DNA from: Dysgonomonas sp. UBA7710
Lineage (GTDB): Bacteria; Bacteroidota; Bacteroidia; Bacteroidales; Dysgonomonadaceae
Direction: 5' to 3'
Length of the DNA: 56,444 nt
NCBI RefSeq assembly: GCF_002482385.1
Contig: NZ_DLFW01000019.1
Span: 1-56,444 of the forward strand
Numbering within the stretch: position 1 is the first letter of the stretch; every line of letters begins with the position of its first letter. The notes under the pieces are model-generated. The model was given only the letters and a program-made list of their open reading frames with translations, was not told the origin of the DNA and did not search any database. This document shows positions 34,582 through 44,363 of this stretch, one piece after another. The translations under genes and the position numbers were made by a program.

Positions 34582-35280
34582 ATGAATAAAATTTTAATTA
34601 TAGAGGATGAACGACGTGTGGCTGACCTTCTCTGTCGTGGATTGGAGGAGATGGGGTATGTCGTTTATGTCGCCTATGATGCGGAGATGGGGATAAGATT
34701 ATTCCGCTCCGGTGAATATGATCTTGTTATTTCTGATATTGTACTTCCAGGAATGAATGGCTTCGAACTGGTTAAAGAGATAAAGGAACTGAATAAAAGC
34801 ACTCCTGTAATCATGCTTACAGCACTTGGCTCGACTGATGATAAATTGGAAGGATTCGATGCCGGAGCAGATGACTATATGGTCAAGCCATTCGATATAC
34901 GCGAATTAGAGGCAAGAATCAGGGTCCTGCTTAAACGTAAAGCAACGACAGAAACACCACAGGAAAAGGAGCTTAGTTACGCCAGCCTGAGGGTTGACTT
35001 ACTAACTAAAACTGTATACAGAGAGGAACAGGAGATAAAATTGACACCGAAGGAATTTAATCTGTTAGTCTATATGGTTCGCAATCCCGAACGGGTGCTT
35101 TCCCGAGCTGAAATTGCAGAGAAAGTATGGAACACGCATTTCGATACGGGAACGAATTTTATAGATGTTTATATAAACTATCTGCGTAACAAAATAGACC
35201 GTAATTTTGGCTCGAAATTAATTCAGACCAAGCCAGGTATGGGTTTTATCTTATATTCCGAAGATGAAAATCAGACATAA
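34582..35280 (+). CDS. OmpR-family response regulator (metal-responsive CusR-like)
   Basis: 232 residues. The receiver domain has the acidic pair E8-D9, phospho-acceptor Asp52 in V-I-S-D-I-V-L-P-G and Lys in M-V-K-P-F. A C-terminal winged helix (about 130-232) carries L-T-P-K-E-F-N-L-L and a D-V-Y-I-N-Y-L-R-N-K-I recognition region. It precedes and overlaps the kinase gene by 17 bases, forming a standard pair. The efflux and ATPase genes downstream and four 11-base repeats ahead of mgtA suggest it activates that promoter. Inducing metal unknown; similarity to CusR/CzcR is by context and length. Confidence 0.9.
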   Translation: MNKILIIEDERRVADLLCRGLEEMGYVVYVAYDAEMGIRLFRSGEYDLVISDIVLPGMNGFELVKEIKELNKSTPVIMLTALGSTDDKLEGFDAGADDYMVKPFDIRELEARIRVLLKRKATTETPQEKELSYASLRVDLLTKTVYREEQEIKLTPKEFNLLVYMVRNPERVLSRAEIAEKVWNTHFDTGTNFIDVYINYLRNKIDRNFGSKLIQTKPGMGFILYSEDENQT

Positions 35281-36634
35281 ACTGACGTTGAGATATACCT
35301 GTGTTACTGCCGCGATCTTTTCAGCTGTGGTTCTGGTTATTTTTCTTTTTTCCGAACATACCCGCGAAAAGGAGTTTTTCCGCGATCTTACCCGGGAGGC
35401 CGTAACAAAAGCGAATCTGTTCTTGAGTGATAAGGTGGATGCACAAACGATGCAGTCGATATATCACAACAACCGGCAGTTTATAGATGAAGTAGAAGTT
35501 GCAGTATATACAACAGACTTCCGGTTGTTATATCATGATGCACAAGAAATAGACATCATTAAAGAGGCTCCCGGACTGATAACAACGGCAATAACTAAGA
35601 AAGAGATTGAATTCTACGAAGATAAATATCAGGGCATTGCAATGACATATCCCTATAAAGGGGTAGATTATGTAATAACTGCCGCAGCTTATGATGGTTA
35701 CGGCTATGCAAAGTTGACACGGCTGACTACTTTGTTAATAATTCTGTGGGGGGTCGGATTGGGAATCATTGCAGTGATAGGATATTTGTTGGCTAGAGGG
35801 GCTTTACGTCCGGTAAGCCGGATCGTTGAAAAAGTAGATGCCATCAGCGAATCGAATCTAAATACACGGCTGTATGTAAAAAAAGAGCATGACGAATTGG
35901 ATGAATTGGCGGAAACTTTCAATCAAATGCTCGACAGGTTGGAGCAATCGTTCGATAATCAGAAAATGTTTGTAAGTAATGTGGCGCATGAATTACGCAC
36001 TCCGCTCGCAGCACTGATCGCCGAATTGGAAGTGGCGCAACTTCGGGAAGATCGTTCGGAAGAGGAATACCGTACAGTTATCGTTAATGCACTGAGCGAT
36101 GCCGAAAAGCTAAAACATCTAATAACCGGGTTACTCGATCTGGCTAAGGCAAACTATGACATAAGCCGCATATCCACCGAAGAGTTGAGAATGGACGAAC
36201 TCTTGCTGGATGCGCGCGAGACAGTTCTGAAAGCGAATAAAGAATACTCTATTGATTTGATTTTCGATCAGGATGCCGAAGACGACAAGGTTATAACAGT
36301 ATGCGGTAATGCCTATCTGTTGAAAACCGCATTTGTAAATCTCATTGAAAACAACTGTAAGTTTTCAAACGACCAATCGTCTGATGTCCAGATATCGTTC
36401 TATGGAAGAAATACAATTGTTCGCTTTTCCGACACAGGCATAGGTATTTCTGCGGACGAAATCGAAAAAATATTCACGCCTTTTTACAGAGGCTCGAACA
36501 CTACCCATATCAAAGGACAAGGTATAGGTCTGGCCTTAACTCAAAAAATAATCCTGCTACACAAGGGTACATTAACTATTCACTCCGTTAGAGGAGAAGG
36601 AACAACTTTTGTTGTCGAAATACCCCATATTTAG
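35264..36634 (+). CDS. sensor histidine kinase
   Basis: 456 residues: membrane segment 1 (about 12-30), a periplasmic domain of about 120 residues, membrane segment 2 (about 155-178), HAMP (about 180-232), and the HisKA phospho-acceptor His242 in V-A-H-E-L-R-T-P-L. The ATPase domain has N-L-I-E-N-N-C-K-F (N box), F-S-D-T-G-I-G-I-S (G1) and K-G-Q-G-I-G-L-A-L (G2). The periplasmic sensor has few His or Met residues, so the metal it senses cannot be told. It overlaps the response regulator gene by 17 bases. It is a CusS-like kinase by architecture. Confidence 0.92.
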   Translation: MKIRHKLTLRYTCVTAAIFSAVVLVIFLFSEHTREKEFFRDLTREAVTKANLFLSDKVDAQTMQSIYHNNRQFIDEVEVAVYTTDFRLLYHDAQEIDIIKEAPGLITTAITKKEIEFYEDKYQGIAMTYPYKGVDYVITAAAYDGYGYAKLTRLTTLLIILWGVGLGIIAVIGYLLARGALRPVSRIVEKVDAISESNLNTRLYVKKEHDELDELAETFNQMLDRLEQSFDNQKMFVSNVAHELRTPLAALIAELEVAQLREDRSEEEYRTVIVNALSDAEKLKHLITGLLDLAKANYDISRISTEELRMDELLLDARETVLKANKEYSIDLIFDQDAEDDKVITVCGNAYLLKTAFVNLIENNCKFSNDQSSDVQISFYGRNTIVRFSDTGIGISADEIEKIFTPFYRGSNTTHIKGQGIGLALTQKIILLHKGTLTIHSVRGEGTTFVVEIPHI

Positions 36635-36650
36635 ACTATTCCGTTACAAG

Positions 36651-36694
36651 ATTCTAATGATATTCTAATAGCAGTCTAATGGTTTCCTAATAGC
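36651..36694 (+). promoter_or_regulatory. four direct 11-base repeats, putative response regulator operator
   Basis: Four consecutive 11-base units, each with the core CTAAT: starting at 36651, 36662, 36673 and 36684, with CTAAT at 36654, 36665, 36676 and 36687. Eleven-base spacing is what OmpR-family dimers bind. The last unit covers the -33 position of the promoter at 36714. Confidence 0.8.
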
Positions 36695-36713
36695 TATTTC
36701 TTTTTCATCATTC

Positions 36714-36721
36714 TACATTTG
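36714..36721 (+). promoter_or_regulatory. -7 box of the mgtA promoter
   Basis: TACATTTG matches TAnnTTTG and lies 19 bases after the last 11-base repeat. No -33 TTTG is seen, as expected for an activator-dependent promoter. The start codon of mgtA is at 36751. Confidence 0.75.
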
Positions 36722-36750
36722 CGCCTGAAAACGGTAAAAAAAGTTAGGTT

Positions 36751-39408
36751 ATGATGAAATTTTGGAATAAAACAAAGAAAAAATCTGCGGGATTAAACTT
36801 CGACAGCGAAAGGCTATTCCTTGCTGCATCTCAATCCGGTAAACATATCTATACCTATTTTGAATCCCGTAAGAGAGGCTTGTATCAGGCGGAAGCTGCG
36901 CAACGTCTGAAGAAAGTCGGTAAAAATGAAATTGTATCCGAAAAGCGAAGCAGTTGGTTCGCTATGCTGATAAAAGCCTTCATCAATCCCTTTATCGGAA
37001 TACTGATGTTTTTGGCTGTGATTTCCATTATTCTTGACGTGTTGTTGGCATCGCCGGAGGATAGGGAATGGATGACCGTGATAATAATAACATCGATGGT
37101 TACCATCAGCGGTTTACTGCGTTTCCAACAGGAATGGAAATCGAAACGTGCGAGCGAAGCCTTACAAAAGCTGGTAAACAATAAAGTGTCAGTCTTTAGG
37201 TGCGGGCATGAAATGTTCTTCGATATTAATTTCACAGAGCTTGTTCCGGGTGATGTTATATTTCTTTCGGCAGGAGATATGATTCCTGCTGATATTCGTA
37301 TAGTAGAGGCAAAAGACTTTTTTGTTAGCCAAGCTTCTTTGACAGGCGAGTCCGATGCTGTCGAAAAAACACCCGGCCTCACCGAACAACCGCCGAAAAC
37401 AGGAAGCGTAATCGAACTCAGTAACATTTGCTTCATGGGTTCAAATGTTATCAGTGGCTCAGCCAAAGCGATCGTTGTTACTACCGGAAACAATACATAT
37501 ATGGGTACTATAGCCAAATGTATTGTCGGCGTGCGTGCGCAAACTAGCTTCGATAAGGGTATAAACAAGGTTAGCGTTCTGCTGATACGTTTTATGTTGG
37601 TTATGGTTCCGTTTGTATTTTTAGTCAACGGTATCACAAAAGGCGACTGGTTGCAAGCTTTCATTTTCGCCGTTTCGGTTGCTGTAGGACTCACTCCTGA
37701 AATGTTGCCGATGATCGTAACTTCAAACCTTGCCAAAGGGGCAGTTAAAATGTCGAAGCGTAAAACGATTGTCAAGAATCTGAATGCCATTCAGAATTTT
37801 GGAGCGATGAATATTTTGTGCACTGATAAGACCGGGACACTGACCCATGATAAAATTGTATTGGAGCGCTATCTGAATATGGCTGGCGAAGAAGATATCC
37901 GCGTATTGCGGCATGCCTATTTTAATAGTTTTTTTCAGACCGGACTAAAAAATCTGATGGATAAGGCTATCCTGTCACATACCGAAGAACTCGGATTTCA
38001 TAATCTCGAAAAAGAATATTCCAAAATAGATGAAATACCATTTGATTTCATCCGCCGTCGTATGTCGGTGGTTGTCGAGGATAAGAAGAGCAAATGTCAA
38101 ATCATCACCAAAGGAGCAGTTGAAGAAATTTTGAATATCTGCTCTCATATGGAGTTCAACGGTAAAGTGGTAGAAATAGATAAGGCCTTACGTATTTCAG
38201 TGATGTCGGACACATCAAACCTGAATAGGGAAGGTTTACGTGTACTTGCTATTGCGCAAAAAAGCTGGGTGGAAAAAGATCACAGCTTTGGCATAGCCGA
38301 TGAATCGGATATGGTGTTAATCGGGCTTTTGGCTTTTCTCGACCCGCCCAAAGCATCGGCAGCCGGAGCTATCAGACAACTGCACGAGCACGGTGTTGAG
38401 GTAAAAGTACTTTCAGGAGATAACGAAGGTGTGGTAAGAACTATTTGCCGTCAGGTCGGAGTCGATACCGAATACACATTGCTGGGACATGAGATTGAAG
38501 ACATGGCGGACGAAGATTTGATCGCAAGGATCGGCAAAATAAAAGTTTTCGCAAAACTAACTCCAATGCAAAAAACACGTATAATAACGCTGTTGCAGGA
38601 GAAAGGAAACACTGTCGGGTTTCTTGGTGATGGTATAAACGACGCTTCGGCACTTCGTCAAGCTGATATCGGGATTTCAGTAGATACCGCTGTTGATATA
38701 GCCAAAGAGAGTGCCGATATCATTCTGTTGGAAAAAGATTTGATGGTTTTGGAAGAGGGGGTACTTGAAGGGCGTAAAATATTCGGCAACATTATGAAGT
38801 ACATAAAGATGACGGCCAGTTCCAATTTCGGGAATGTATTCAGTGTGATGATTGCCAGCGCATTTTTACCATTTCTACCGATGCTGCCCGTGCATCTGTT
38901 GCTTCAGAATCTATTGTACGACATCTCACAAACGACTATTCCGTTCGACACGGTGGATAAGGAGTATCTGATGAAACCACGCAAGTGGGATGCTTCCGAC
39001 CTTGGGCGTTTTATGATTAGAATCGGACCTATCAGTTCTATTTTCGATATTGTTACCTATTTGGTAATGTGGTTTGTTTTCAGGGCGAACTGTCCGGAGA
39101 TGGCTCCGTTGTTCCAGTCCGGATGGTTTATCGAAGGGTTGCTTTCGCAAACGTTGATTGTACACATGATCCGCACCCGAAGGATTCCGTTTATCCAAAG
39201 CCGTGCTTCATGGCTTGTAATGACAACCACACTGGCTGTTATGGCCGTAGGCATTATTATTCCGTTCTCAAGATTGGGAGCTTCCATTGGCCTAGTCCCT
39301 CTTCCGTGGAGTTACTTCCCGTGGCTAGTAGGTATCCTTTCGGGTTATTGCTTACTGACCCAGACTGTTAAAAATTGGTATATCCGCAAATATCACAGAT
39401 GGTTATAA
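36751..39408 (+). CDS. mgtA: magnesium-translocating P-type ATPase
   Basis: 885 residues, P3B-type ATPase that imports Mg2+ at the inner membrane. T-G-E-S (198-201), the phosphorylation motif C-T-D359-K-T-G-T-L-T, the V-G-L-T-P-E-M-L-P-M segment (312-321) typical of MgtA, and G-D-G-I-N-D-A are all in place. About ten membrane segments are predicted. The first gene behind the two-component pair, it opens an operon with the MgtC-like and efflux genes (20, 24, 6 and -14 bases). Mg uptake alongside HME efflux suggests that Mg protects against other divalent metals, or that the system moves a different metal. Confidence 0.9.
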   Translation: MMKFWNKTKKKSAGLNFDSERLFLAASQSGKHIYTYFESRKRGLYQAEAAQRLKKVGKNEIVSEKRSSWFAMLIKAFINPFIGILMFLAVISIILDVLLASPEDREWMTVIIITSMVTISGLLRFQQEWKSKRASEALQKLVNNKVSVFRCGHEMFFDINFTELVPGDVIFLSAGDMIPADIRIVEAKDFFVSQASLTGESDAVEKTPGLTEQPPKTGSVIELSNICFMGSNVISGSAKAIVVTTGNNTYMGTIAKCIVGVRAQTSFDKGINKVSVLLIRFMLVMVPFVFLVNGITKGDWLQAFIFAVSVAVGLTPEMLPMIVTSNLAKGAVKMSKRKTIVKNLNAIQNFGAMNILCTDKTGTLTHDKIVLERYLNMAGEEDIRVLRHAYFNSFFQTGLKNLMDKAILSHTEELGFHNLEKEYSKIDEIPFDFIRRRMSVVVEDKKSKCQIITKGAVEEILNICSHMEFNGKVVEIDKALRISVMSDTSNLNREGLRVLAIAQKSWVEKDHSFGIADESDMVLIGLLAFLDPPKASAAGAIRQLHEHGVEVKVLSGDNEGVVRTICRQVGVDTEYTLLGHEIEDMADEDLIARIGKIKVFAKLTPMQKTRIITLLQEKGNTVGFLGDGINDASALRQADIGISVDTAVDIAKESADIILLEKDLMVLEEGVLEGRKIFGNIMKYIKMTASSNFGNVFSVMIASAFLPFLPMLPVHLLLQNLLYDISQTTIPFDTVDKEYLMKPRKWDASDLGRFMIRIGPISSIFDIVTYLVMWFVFRANCPEMAPLFQSGWFIEGLLSQTLIVHMIRTRRIPFIQSRASWLVMTTTLAVMAVGIIIPFSRLGASIGLVPLPWSYFPWLVGILSGYCLLTQTVKNWYIRKYHRWL

Positions 39409-39428
39409 CACGATAAAAAACAAAAACA

Positions 39429-40130
39429 ATGCTTTCTTTCGTTTTAAACATAGGTTTAGCCTTGGTTTTAGGCTTATGCATAGGGCTTGAGCGTCAGTTG
39501 CGCCAACGGGCTACCGGGCTTCGTACCAACGCGCTTGTCGCTCTCGGAGCAGCTATATTCATGGTAATGGCTTGTAAAATAGGAGGGACTGCTGAGGCAA
39601 GGGTTCTTTCGTACATCATTAGCGGTATCGGGTTTCTGGGTGCAGGCGTCATTATAAAAGACGGTGCATCGATAAGGGGACTCAATACGGCTGCAACCCT
39701 ATGGTGTACGGCTGCTATAGGGGCTTTTTGTGGACTTGGATACATCTATGAACCAATAACTGGGGCAGCATTTATTATAGCCATCCATCTGTTTATGCGC
39801 CCGTTGTCTAATAAACTGATGAAAGCGAAAGTATTTGTAAGTACTGATGCCGAAGAGTTCCATTATAAATTTGTCGCCTGCTGCAAAGAACCGGTCGAAA
39901 ATCATATTCGCGTTTTGTTCGTACAATACCTCTCCAATAATAACGGACTACTACTAAGCTCTCTTAGTAGCCATGATTCGGAAGTTCCCGGTCTGGCAAT
40001 CATCGAAGTGGATATTATCAGCCTTTCGAAACAGGATACGACTATCGAGAAGATCGCTTCTTTCCTGACCCTTGAAAACGGAGTCAGTTCAGTCAAATGG
40101 GAATCATGCGATATAGAGTCAAGATCGTAA
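39429..40130 (+). CDS. MgtC/SapB-family membrane protein
   Basis: 233 residues. Four to five membrane segments in the first 140 residues with G-L-E-R-Q-L-R-Q-R-A-T-G-L-R-T-N-A-L (20-37) and G-I-G-F-L-G-A-G-V-I-I-K-D-G (about 71-84), the family signature, then a small soluble C-terminal domain (about 145-233). MgtC proteins in Salmonella are virulence factors that inhibit the F-ATPase and help survival at low Mg2+. It is 20 bases downstream of mgtA, a usual pairing. Ends 24 bases before the adaptor gene. Confidence 0.9.
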   Translation: MLSFVLNIGLALVLGLCIGLERQLRQRATGLRTNALVALGAAIFMVMACKIGGTAEARVLSYIISGIGFLGAGVIIKDGASIRGLNTAATLWCTAAIGAFCGLGYIYEPITGAAFIIAIHLFMRPLSNKLMKAKVFVSTDAEEFHYKFVACCKEPVENHIRVLFVQYLSNNNGLLLSSLSSHDSEVPGLAIIEVDIISLSKQDTTIEKIASFLTLENGVSSVKWESCDIESRS

Positions 40131-40154
40131 GAAATAATACAAAAATGAATATTT

Positions 40155-41255
40155 ATGAAAGTCAGAAACACTACTATTTTGCTGCTATTGTTCATAATCA
40201 TGACAGCATGCGCCCATCGGACCACTGAACAAACAGAAAAAGCATACACGTTCAAAGGCGATACCGTTTATCTGCAAGGCGGCTTGTTATCAGATAAAAT
40301 CAAGATTGAAGAGGTGGCTATAGAACCGTTTGTCAAAGAGGTCATCACTTCCGGAACCGTACAGGCCATTCCTACCCAATTTGCATACATTGCGCCACCT
40401 TTCCCGGGTAGAGTTGTGAAATTGTATGTACGATTAGGACAGCAAGTTGAGGTTAATACTCCTTTGTTTGAAATTATATCGCCAGACTTCACCTCTGCCC
40501 AAAAAGATTTTTATCAGGCTCAGTCAGAACGCGACCTTGCCCAAAAAGACCTAAAACGTAAGGAAGACCTTATAAAAAACGGTGTCGGTTCGCAAAGAGA
40601 GTTGGAAGAAGCACAAAATGTGTTGTCAATTGCCGAAAAAGAGTATGAAAATAGTATAGCCGCACTTAAGGTCTATCAAACCAATCCTCATAATATGGTC
40701 TTGGGGCAAGCCTTGATTATCCGTTCACCTATTTCCGGGAATGTCATAAAAAACAGCATCGTCACCGGGCAATATATCAACAGCGATAGCGAGCCTGTAG
40801 CCATTGTAGCCGACCTGAGCAAAGTATGGGTAGTGGCACAGGTAAAGGAAAAAGACATCCGCTTCATTCACGAAGGCGATAATATGGATATTGAGATTTC
40901 TGCTTTCCCCGGAAAATCGATAAAAGGAGTAGTCTATCATGTGGATGAGGCTGTAGACGAAGAAACCAGATCAATAAAAGTATTATCGGTTTGCGATAAC
41001 AAAGAGCAACTTCTCAAATTGGGAATGTATACGACCGTCCATTTTCTCGATAATCCCACCAATTGCATAACTGTTCCCGGAAAAACGTTACTCCAAAACG
41101 ATAAGGAGAACTATGTTTTTGTCCAAAAAGGAGAGAACATGTTCGTTCGCACTCCGGTCCGGACCGAGGAGACCAAAAACGGGAGAATAGTGATTACTCA
41201 TGGACTCAACCGTGGAGATAAGGTTATAAGTGAAGGTGGATACTATTTAAGATAA
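40155..41255 (+). CDS. CzcB/CusB-type periplasmic adaptor of metal efflux
   Basis: 366 residues, lipoprotein by its signal M-T-A-C (Cys19). A membrane-fusion adaptor for an RND pump: biotinyl-lipoyl-like strands (Y-I-A-P-P-F-P-G-R-V-V-K-L-Y-V), a helical hairpin (about 110-175, rich in Q-A-x-x-E, with R-K-E-D-L-I-K-N-G-V-G-S), then a barrel domain (P-I-S-G-N-V-I and V-W-V-V-A-Q-V). No long Met-rich N-terminus and no added domain is seen. Spans the periplasm between the CzcA-type pump and TolC-like partner, encoded next. 6 bases before the pump gene. Confidence 0.9.
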   Translation: MKVRNTTILLLLFIIMTACAHRTTEQTEKAYTFKGDTVYLQGGLLSDKIKIEEVAIEPFVKEVITSGTVQAIPTQFAYIAPPFPGRVVKLYVRLGQQVEVNTPLFEIISPDFTSAQKDFYQAQSERDLAQKDLKRKEDLIKNGVGSQRELEEAQNVLSIAEKEYENSIAALKVYQTNPHNMVLGQALIIRSPISGNVIKNSIVTGQYINSDSEPVAIVADLSKVWVVAQVKEKDIRFIHEGDNMDIEISAFPGKSIKGVVYHVDEAVDEETRSIKVLSVCDNKEQLLKLGMYTTVHFLDNPTNCITVPGKTLLQNDKENYVFVQKGENMFVRTPVRTEETKNGRIVITHGLNRGDKVISEGGYYLR

Positions 41256-41261
41256 AGAGTC

Positions 41262-44200
41262 ATGAAAAAGAATTTGATGTTATTATCCATACAAAAACGA
41301 TGGATTATTGCCGCGTTGTTTGTTCTGATTTCCGTTTTTGGTTATTATTCCTGGAAACAGCTATCTGTAGAGGCCTATCCCGATATTGCCGACGTGACAT
41401 CACAGGTCGTGACACAAGTGCCGGGACTGGCAGCCGAAGAGGTTGAGCAACAGATTACTATCCCCATCGAACGGGCATTGAACGGTTTGCCCGGAATGCA
41501 CGTAATGCGAAGCAAGAGCACCTTCGGATTGTCAATGATTACGATCGTTTTCGAAGATGGTATTGAGGATTATTGGAGTCGTCAGCGGGTACAGGAGCGT
41601 ATAAATGAGGTAGACTTGCCTTATGGAGCCGTTGCTGAACTCGACCCTCTGACTTCGCCTACGGGCGAAATTTATCGCTATATTATCGAGAGCGACCAAC
41701 ATTCATTGCGTGAACTCACTGATATGCAAAACTGGGTGATTATTCCACGGATTAAACAGGTTCCCGGAGTCGCTGATGTGAGTAATTTCGGAGGAATAAC
41801 AACGCAATATCAGGTAGAGATAGATCCGCAAAAGTTAGAGCAATACCATCTTGCGCTGAGCGACGTGGTAGATGCAATTGAAAACAATAACTCGAATGTG
41901 GGAGGAAGTGTACTGAACCGGGGCGATCTGGGATATGTGGTACGTGGTATCGGCCTGATCTCCGACCTGTCCGATCTTGGAAAAATTGTAGTTAGTTCAG
42001 AAAAAGGGGTTCCCATTTTCCTCAACGATTTAGGAAAATTGAAGTATGGTAATCTCGAACGAAAAGGTGTTTTCGGTTATACTGACCGTATCCGTGAATA
42101 CTCCGAAAGCATTGAAGGGATCGTATTGTTGCTCAAACACGAAAATCCTTCGAAAGTATTGGATGGAATACATGCTGCTGTTGAAGAGTTGAATAATGAA
42201 ATCCTTCCCGAGGGAGCGCATATTCATGTTTTTCTTGATCGTACAGAGCTCGTAAACACAACCCTGAATACCGTTTCGCATACCCTGCTCGAAGGTATGT
42301 TGCTGGTAATCGTGGTGCTTATTGTATTTCTTGGAAGCTGGCGGGGAGCTTTGCTGGTGGCTGTAACCATACCGTTGTCGTTGCTGTTCGCTTTCATAAT
42401 GATGCATCTGACCAATATTCCGGCAAACTTGTTGTCACTTGGGGCGATAGACTTCGGTATCATAGTCGACGGAGCCATTGTAATGATGGAGACTATATTA
42501 AAAAAACGTGAAGACCATCCGGACGAACCGCTCGAAGAGATTTCAATTGCCAGGCGCGTTCAAATGGTAGCCAAACCAATCCTTTTCGCCACCGTTATCA
42601 TTATATTGGCTTATATGCCATTGTTTGCTTTTGAGCGCGTAGAACAAAAGCTATTCACCCCTATGGCATTCACGGTGGGATATGCTCTGATTGGAGCTCT
42701 GCTTGTCGCGCTGTTTCTTATTCCGGGATTAGGTTTTGTAATTTATAGAAAACCTCAAAAAATTTACCATAACAAGTGGTTGGAAAAATTAACACAGACA
42801 TATTCGTCTGCAATTGAACGGCTTGTTAAGAAACCGAAGAAGATAATTATAACCGTGGTAGTTATATTTGTGGGAGCTATCGGATTGACCATATCGGTAG
42901 GTAAAGATTTTTTACCTTCTCTGGATGAGGGATCAATCTGGTTGCAAGTGAATCTACCTCCCGGTATTACGGTGGAAAAATCACGGGAACTTTCCGATAC
43001 ATTACGCCAACGCACGATGAAATATTCGGAAGTTACCTATATCGCCGTGCAAGCAGGACGCAACGACGATGGGACAGACCCTTTTACTCCATCGCATTTC
43101 GAGGTTTCAGTCGGTATAAAACCATATAGTGAGTGGCCGGGGGGTAAAACCAAAAACGACCTGATTGAGGAGCTTGCAGCCGAGTATGAATCCTTGCCTG
43201 GTTTCAGGGTAGGTTTCAGTCAGCCGATGATCGATGGAGTAATGGATAAAATCTCGGGAGCGCATAGCGAGTTGGTTGTGAAGGTGTACGGAGAGGATTT
43301 TAGGGAAACCCGCCGTATAGCTGAAGAATTGCTGTCAACGCTTGAACAGGTGCGTGGAGCTGTCGATTTGGATATAGATCAGGAACCTCCTTTGCCCCAA
43401 TTGCAGATACATATGGATCGGGATGCTATTGCCCGCTATGGGCTTAATATCTCGGACGTGAGCGATCTGATTGAAATTGCTATCGGAGGTAAAGCTATTT
43501 CGCAGATTTTTAAGGGTGACAGGGTTTACGATATTACTTGCAAATATAGGGAAGAATCGCGTAACTCTCCCGAGAAGATTGCAGGATTGATGCTCACTTC
43601 GGCTACAGGAGCGAAAATCCCTTTATCGCAGGTAGCAGATATAAGTTTAAGCACTGGAGAAAGTACCATAACACGTGAGATGAATAAACGCCATCTGACT
43701 GTAAAACTGAATCTGCGCGGACGCGACCTGTCATCGTTCCTTAATGAGGCGCAAACAGCAATTGAGAAAAATGTGGAGTACGACCATCATAACTACCATA
43801 TTAAATGGGGCGGGCAGTTTGAGAACCAAAATCGTGCCTATTCACGACTGGCAATGATAATCCCATTAGCACTTTCTATTATGTTCATTCTGCTTTATGC
43901 CGCATTCGGAAAATTCCGGCAGGCAGGACTGGTATTATGCATTGTTCCGTTGGCTGTTTTCGGTGGGATGCTGGCGCTGAATGTGCGAGGAATGACCCTT
44001 AATGTATCTTCAGCAGTAGGATTTATAGCTTTATTTGGTGTTGCTATACAGAATGGCGTTATTATGATCTCTCACATTAATAATTTGCGTAAAGAGGGCA
44101 TGAGGCTGCGTAATGCAGTAATCAATGGGGCTCGACACCGCTTTCGCCCAATTCTGATGACTGCTACGGTTGCCATATTAGGATTATTGCCTGCATCGTT

Positions 44201-44363
44201 GGCAACGGGTATTGGATCGGATGTGCAGCGTCCATTGGCAACAGTAATTGTTTACGGTCTGATGTTTTCGACAATTATTACGCTATTCGCCCTACCTGTT
44301 TTTTACTATTTGGTGGAATCGAAAGTGAAAATCCTAAAAATGAAGAAAAATGAAAATGAATAA
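41262..44363 (+). CDS. CzcA-type heavy-metal efflux RND pump
   Basis: 1033 residues, 12 predicted membrane segments in two halves. The diagnostic motif in TM4 is D-F-G-I-I-V-D-G-A-I-V-M (397-408), the pattern of divalent cation HME pumps (CzcA, Co/Zn/Cd), not the copper/silver CusA pattern. It exports metals from periplasm or cytoplasm with proton exchange, in complex with the adaptor and the outer-membrane protein encoded on each side. Its 3' end overlaps the outer-membrane factor gene by 14 bases, so the last two are translationally coupled. Confidence 0.93.
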   Translation: MKKNLMLLSIQKRWIIAALFVLISVFGYYSWKQLSVEAYPDIADVTSQVVTQVPGLAAEEVEQQITIPIERALNGLPGMHVMRSKSTFGLSMITIVFEDGIEDYWSRQRVQERINEVDLPYGAVAELDPLTSPTGEIYRYIIESDQHSLRELTDMQNWVIIPRIKQVPGVADVSNFGGITTQYQVEIDPQKLEQYHLALSDVVDAIENNNSNVGGSVLNRGDLGYVVRGIGLISDLSDLGKIVVSSEKGVPIFLNDLGKLKYGNLERKGVFGYTDRIREYSESIEGIVLLLKHENPSKVLDGIHAAVEELNNEILPEGAHIHVFLDRTELVNTTLNTVSHTLLEGMLLVIVVLIVFLGSWRGALLVAVTIPLSLLFAFIMMHLTNIPANLLSLGAIDFGIIVDGAIVMMETILKKREDHPDEPLEEISIARRVQMVAKPILFATVIIILAYMPLFAFERVEQKLFTPMAFTVGYALIGALLVALFLIPGLGFVIYRKPQKIYHNKWLEKLTQTYSSAIERLVKKPKKIIITVVVIFVGAIGLTISVGKDFLPSLDEGSIWLQVNLPPGITVEKSRELSDTLRQRTMKYSEVTYIAVQAGRNDDGTDPFTPSHFEVSVGIKPYSEWPGGKTKNDLIEELAAEYESLPGFRVGFSQPMIDGVMDKISGAHSELVVKVYGEDFRETRRIAEELLSTLEQVRGAVDLDIDQEPPLPQLQIHMDRDAIARYGLNISDVSDLIEIAIGGKAISQIFKGDRVYDITCKYREESRNSPEKIAGLMLTSATGAKIPLSQVADISLSTGESTITREMNKRHLTVKLNLRGRDLSSFLNEAQTAIEKNVEYDHHNYHIKWGGQFENQNRAYSRLAMIIPLALSIMFILLYAAFGKFRQAGLVLCIVPLAVFGGMLALNVRGMTLNVSSAVGFIALFGVAIQNGVIMISHINNLRKEGMRLRNAVINGARHRFRPILMTATVAILGLLPASLATGIGSDVQRPLATVIVYGLMFSTIITLFALPVFYYLVESKVKILKMKKNENE

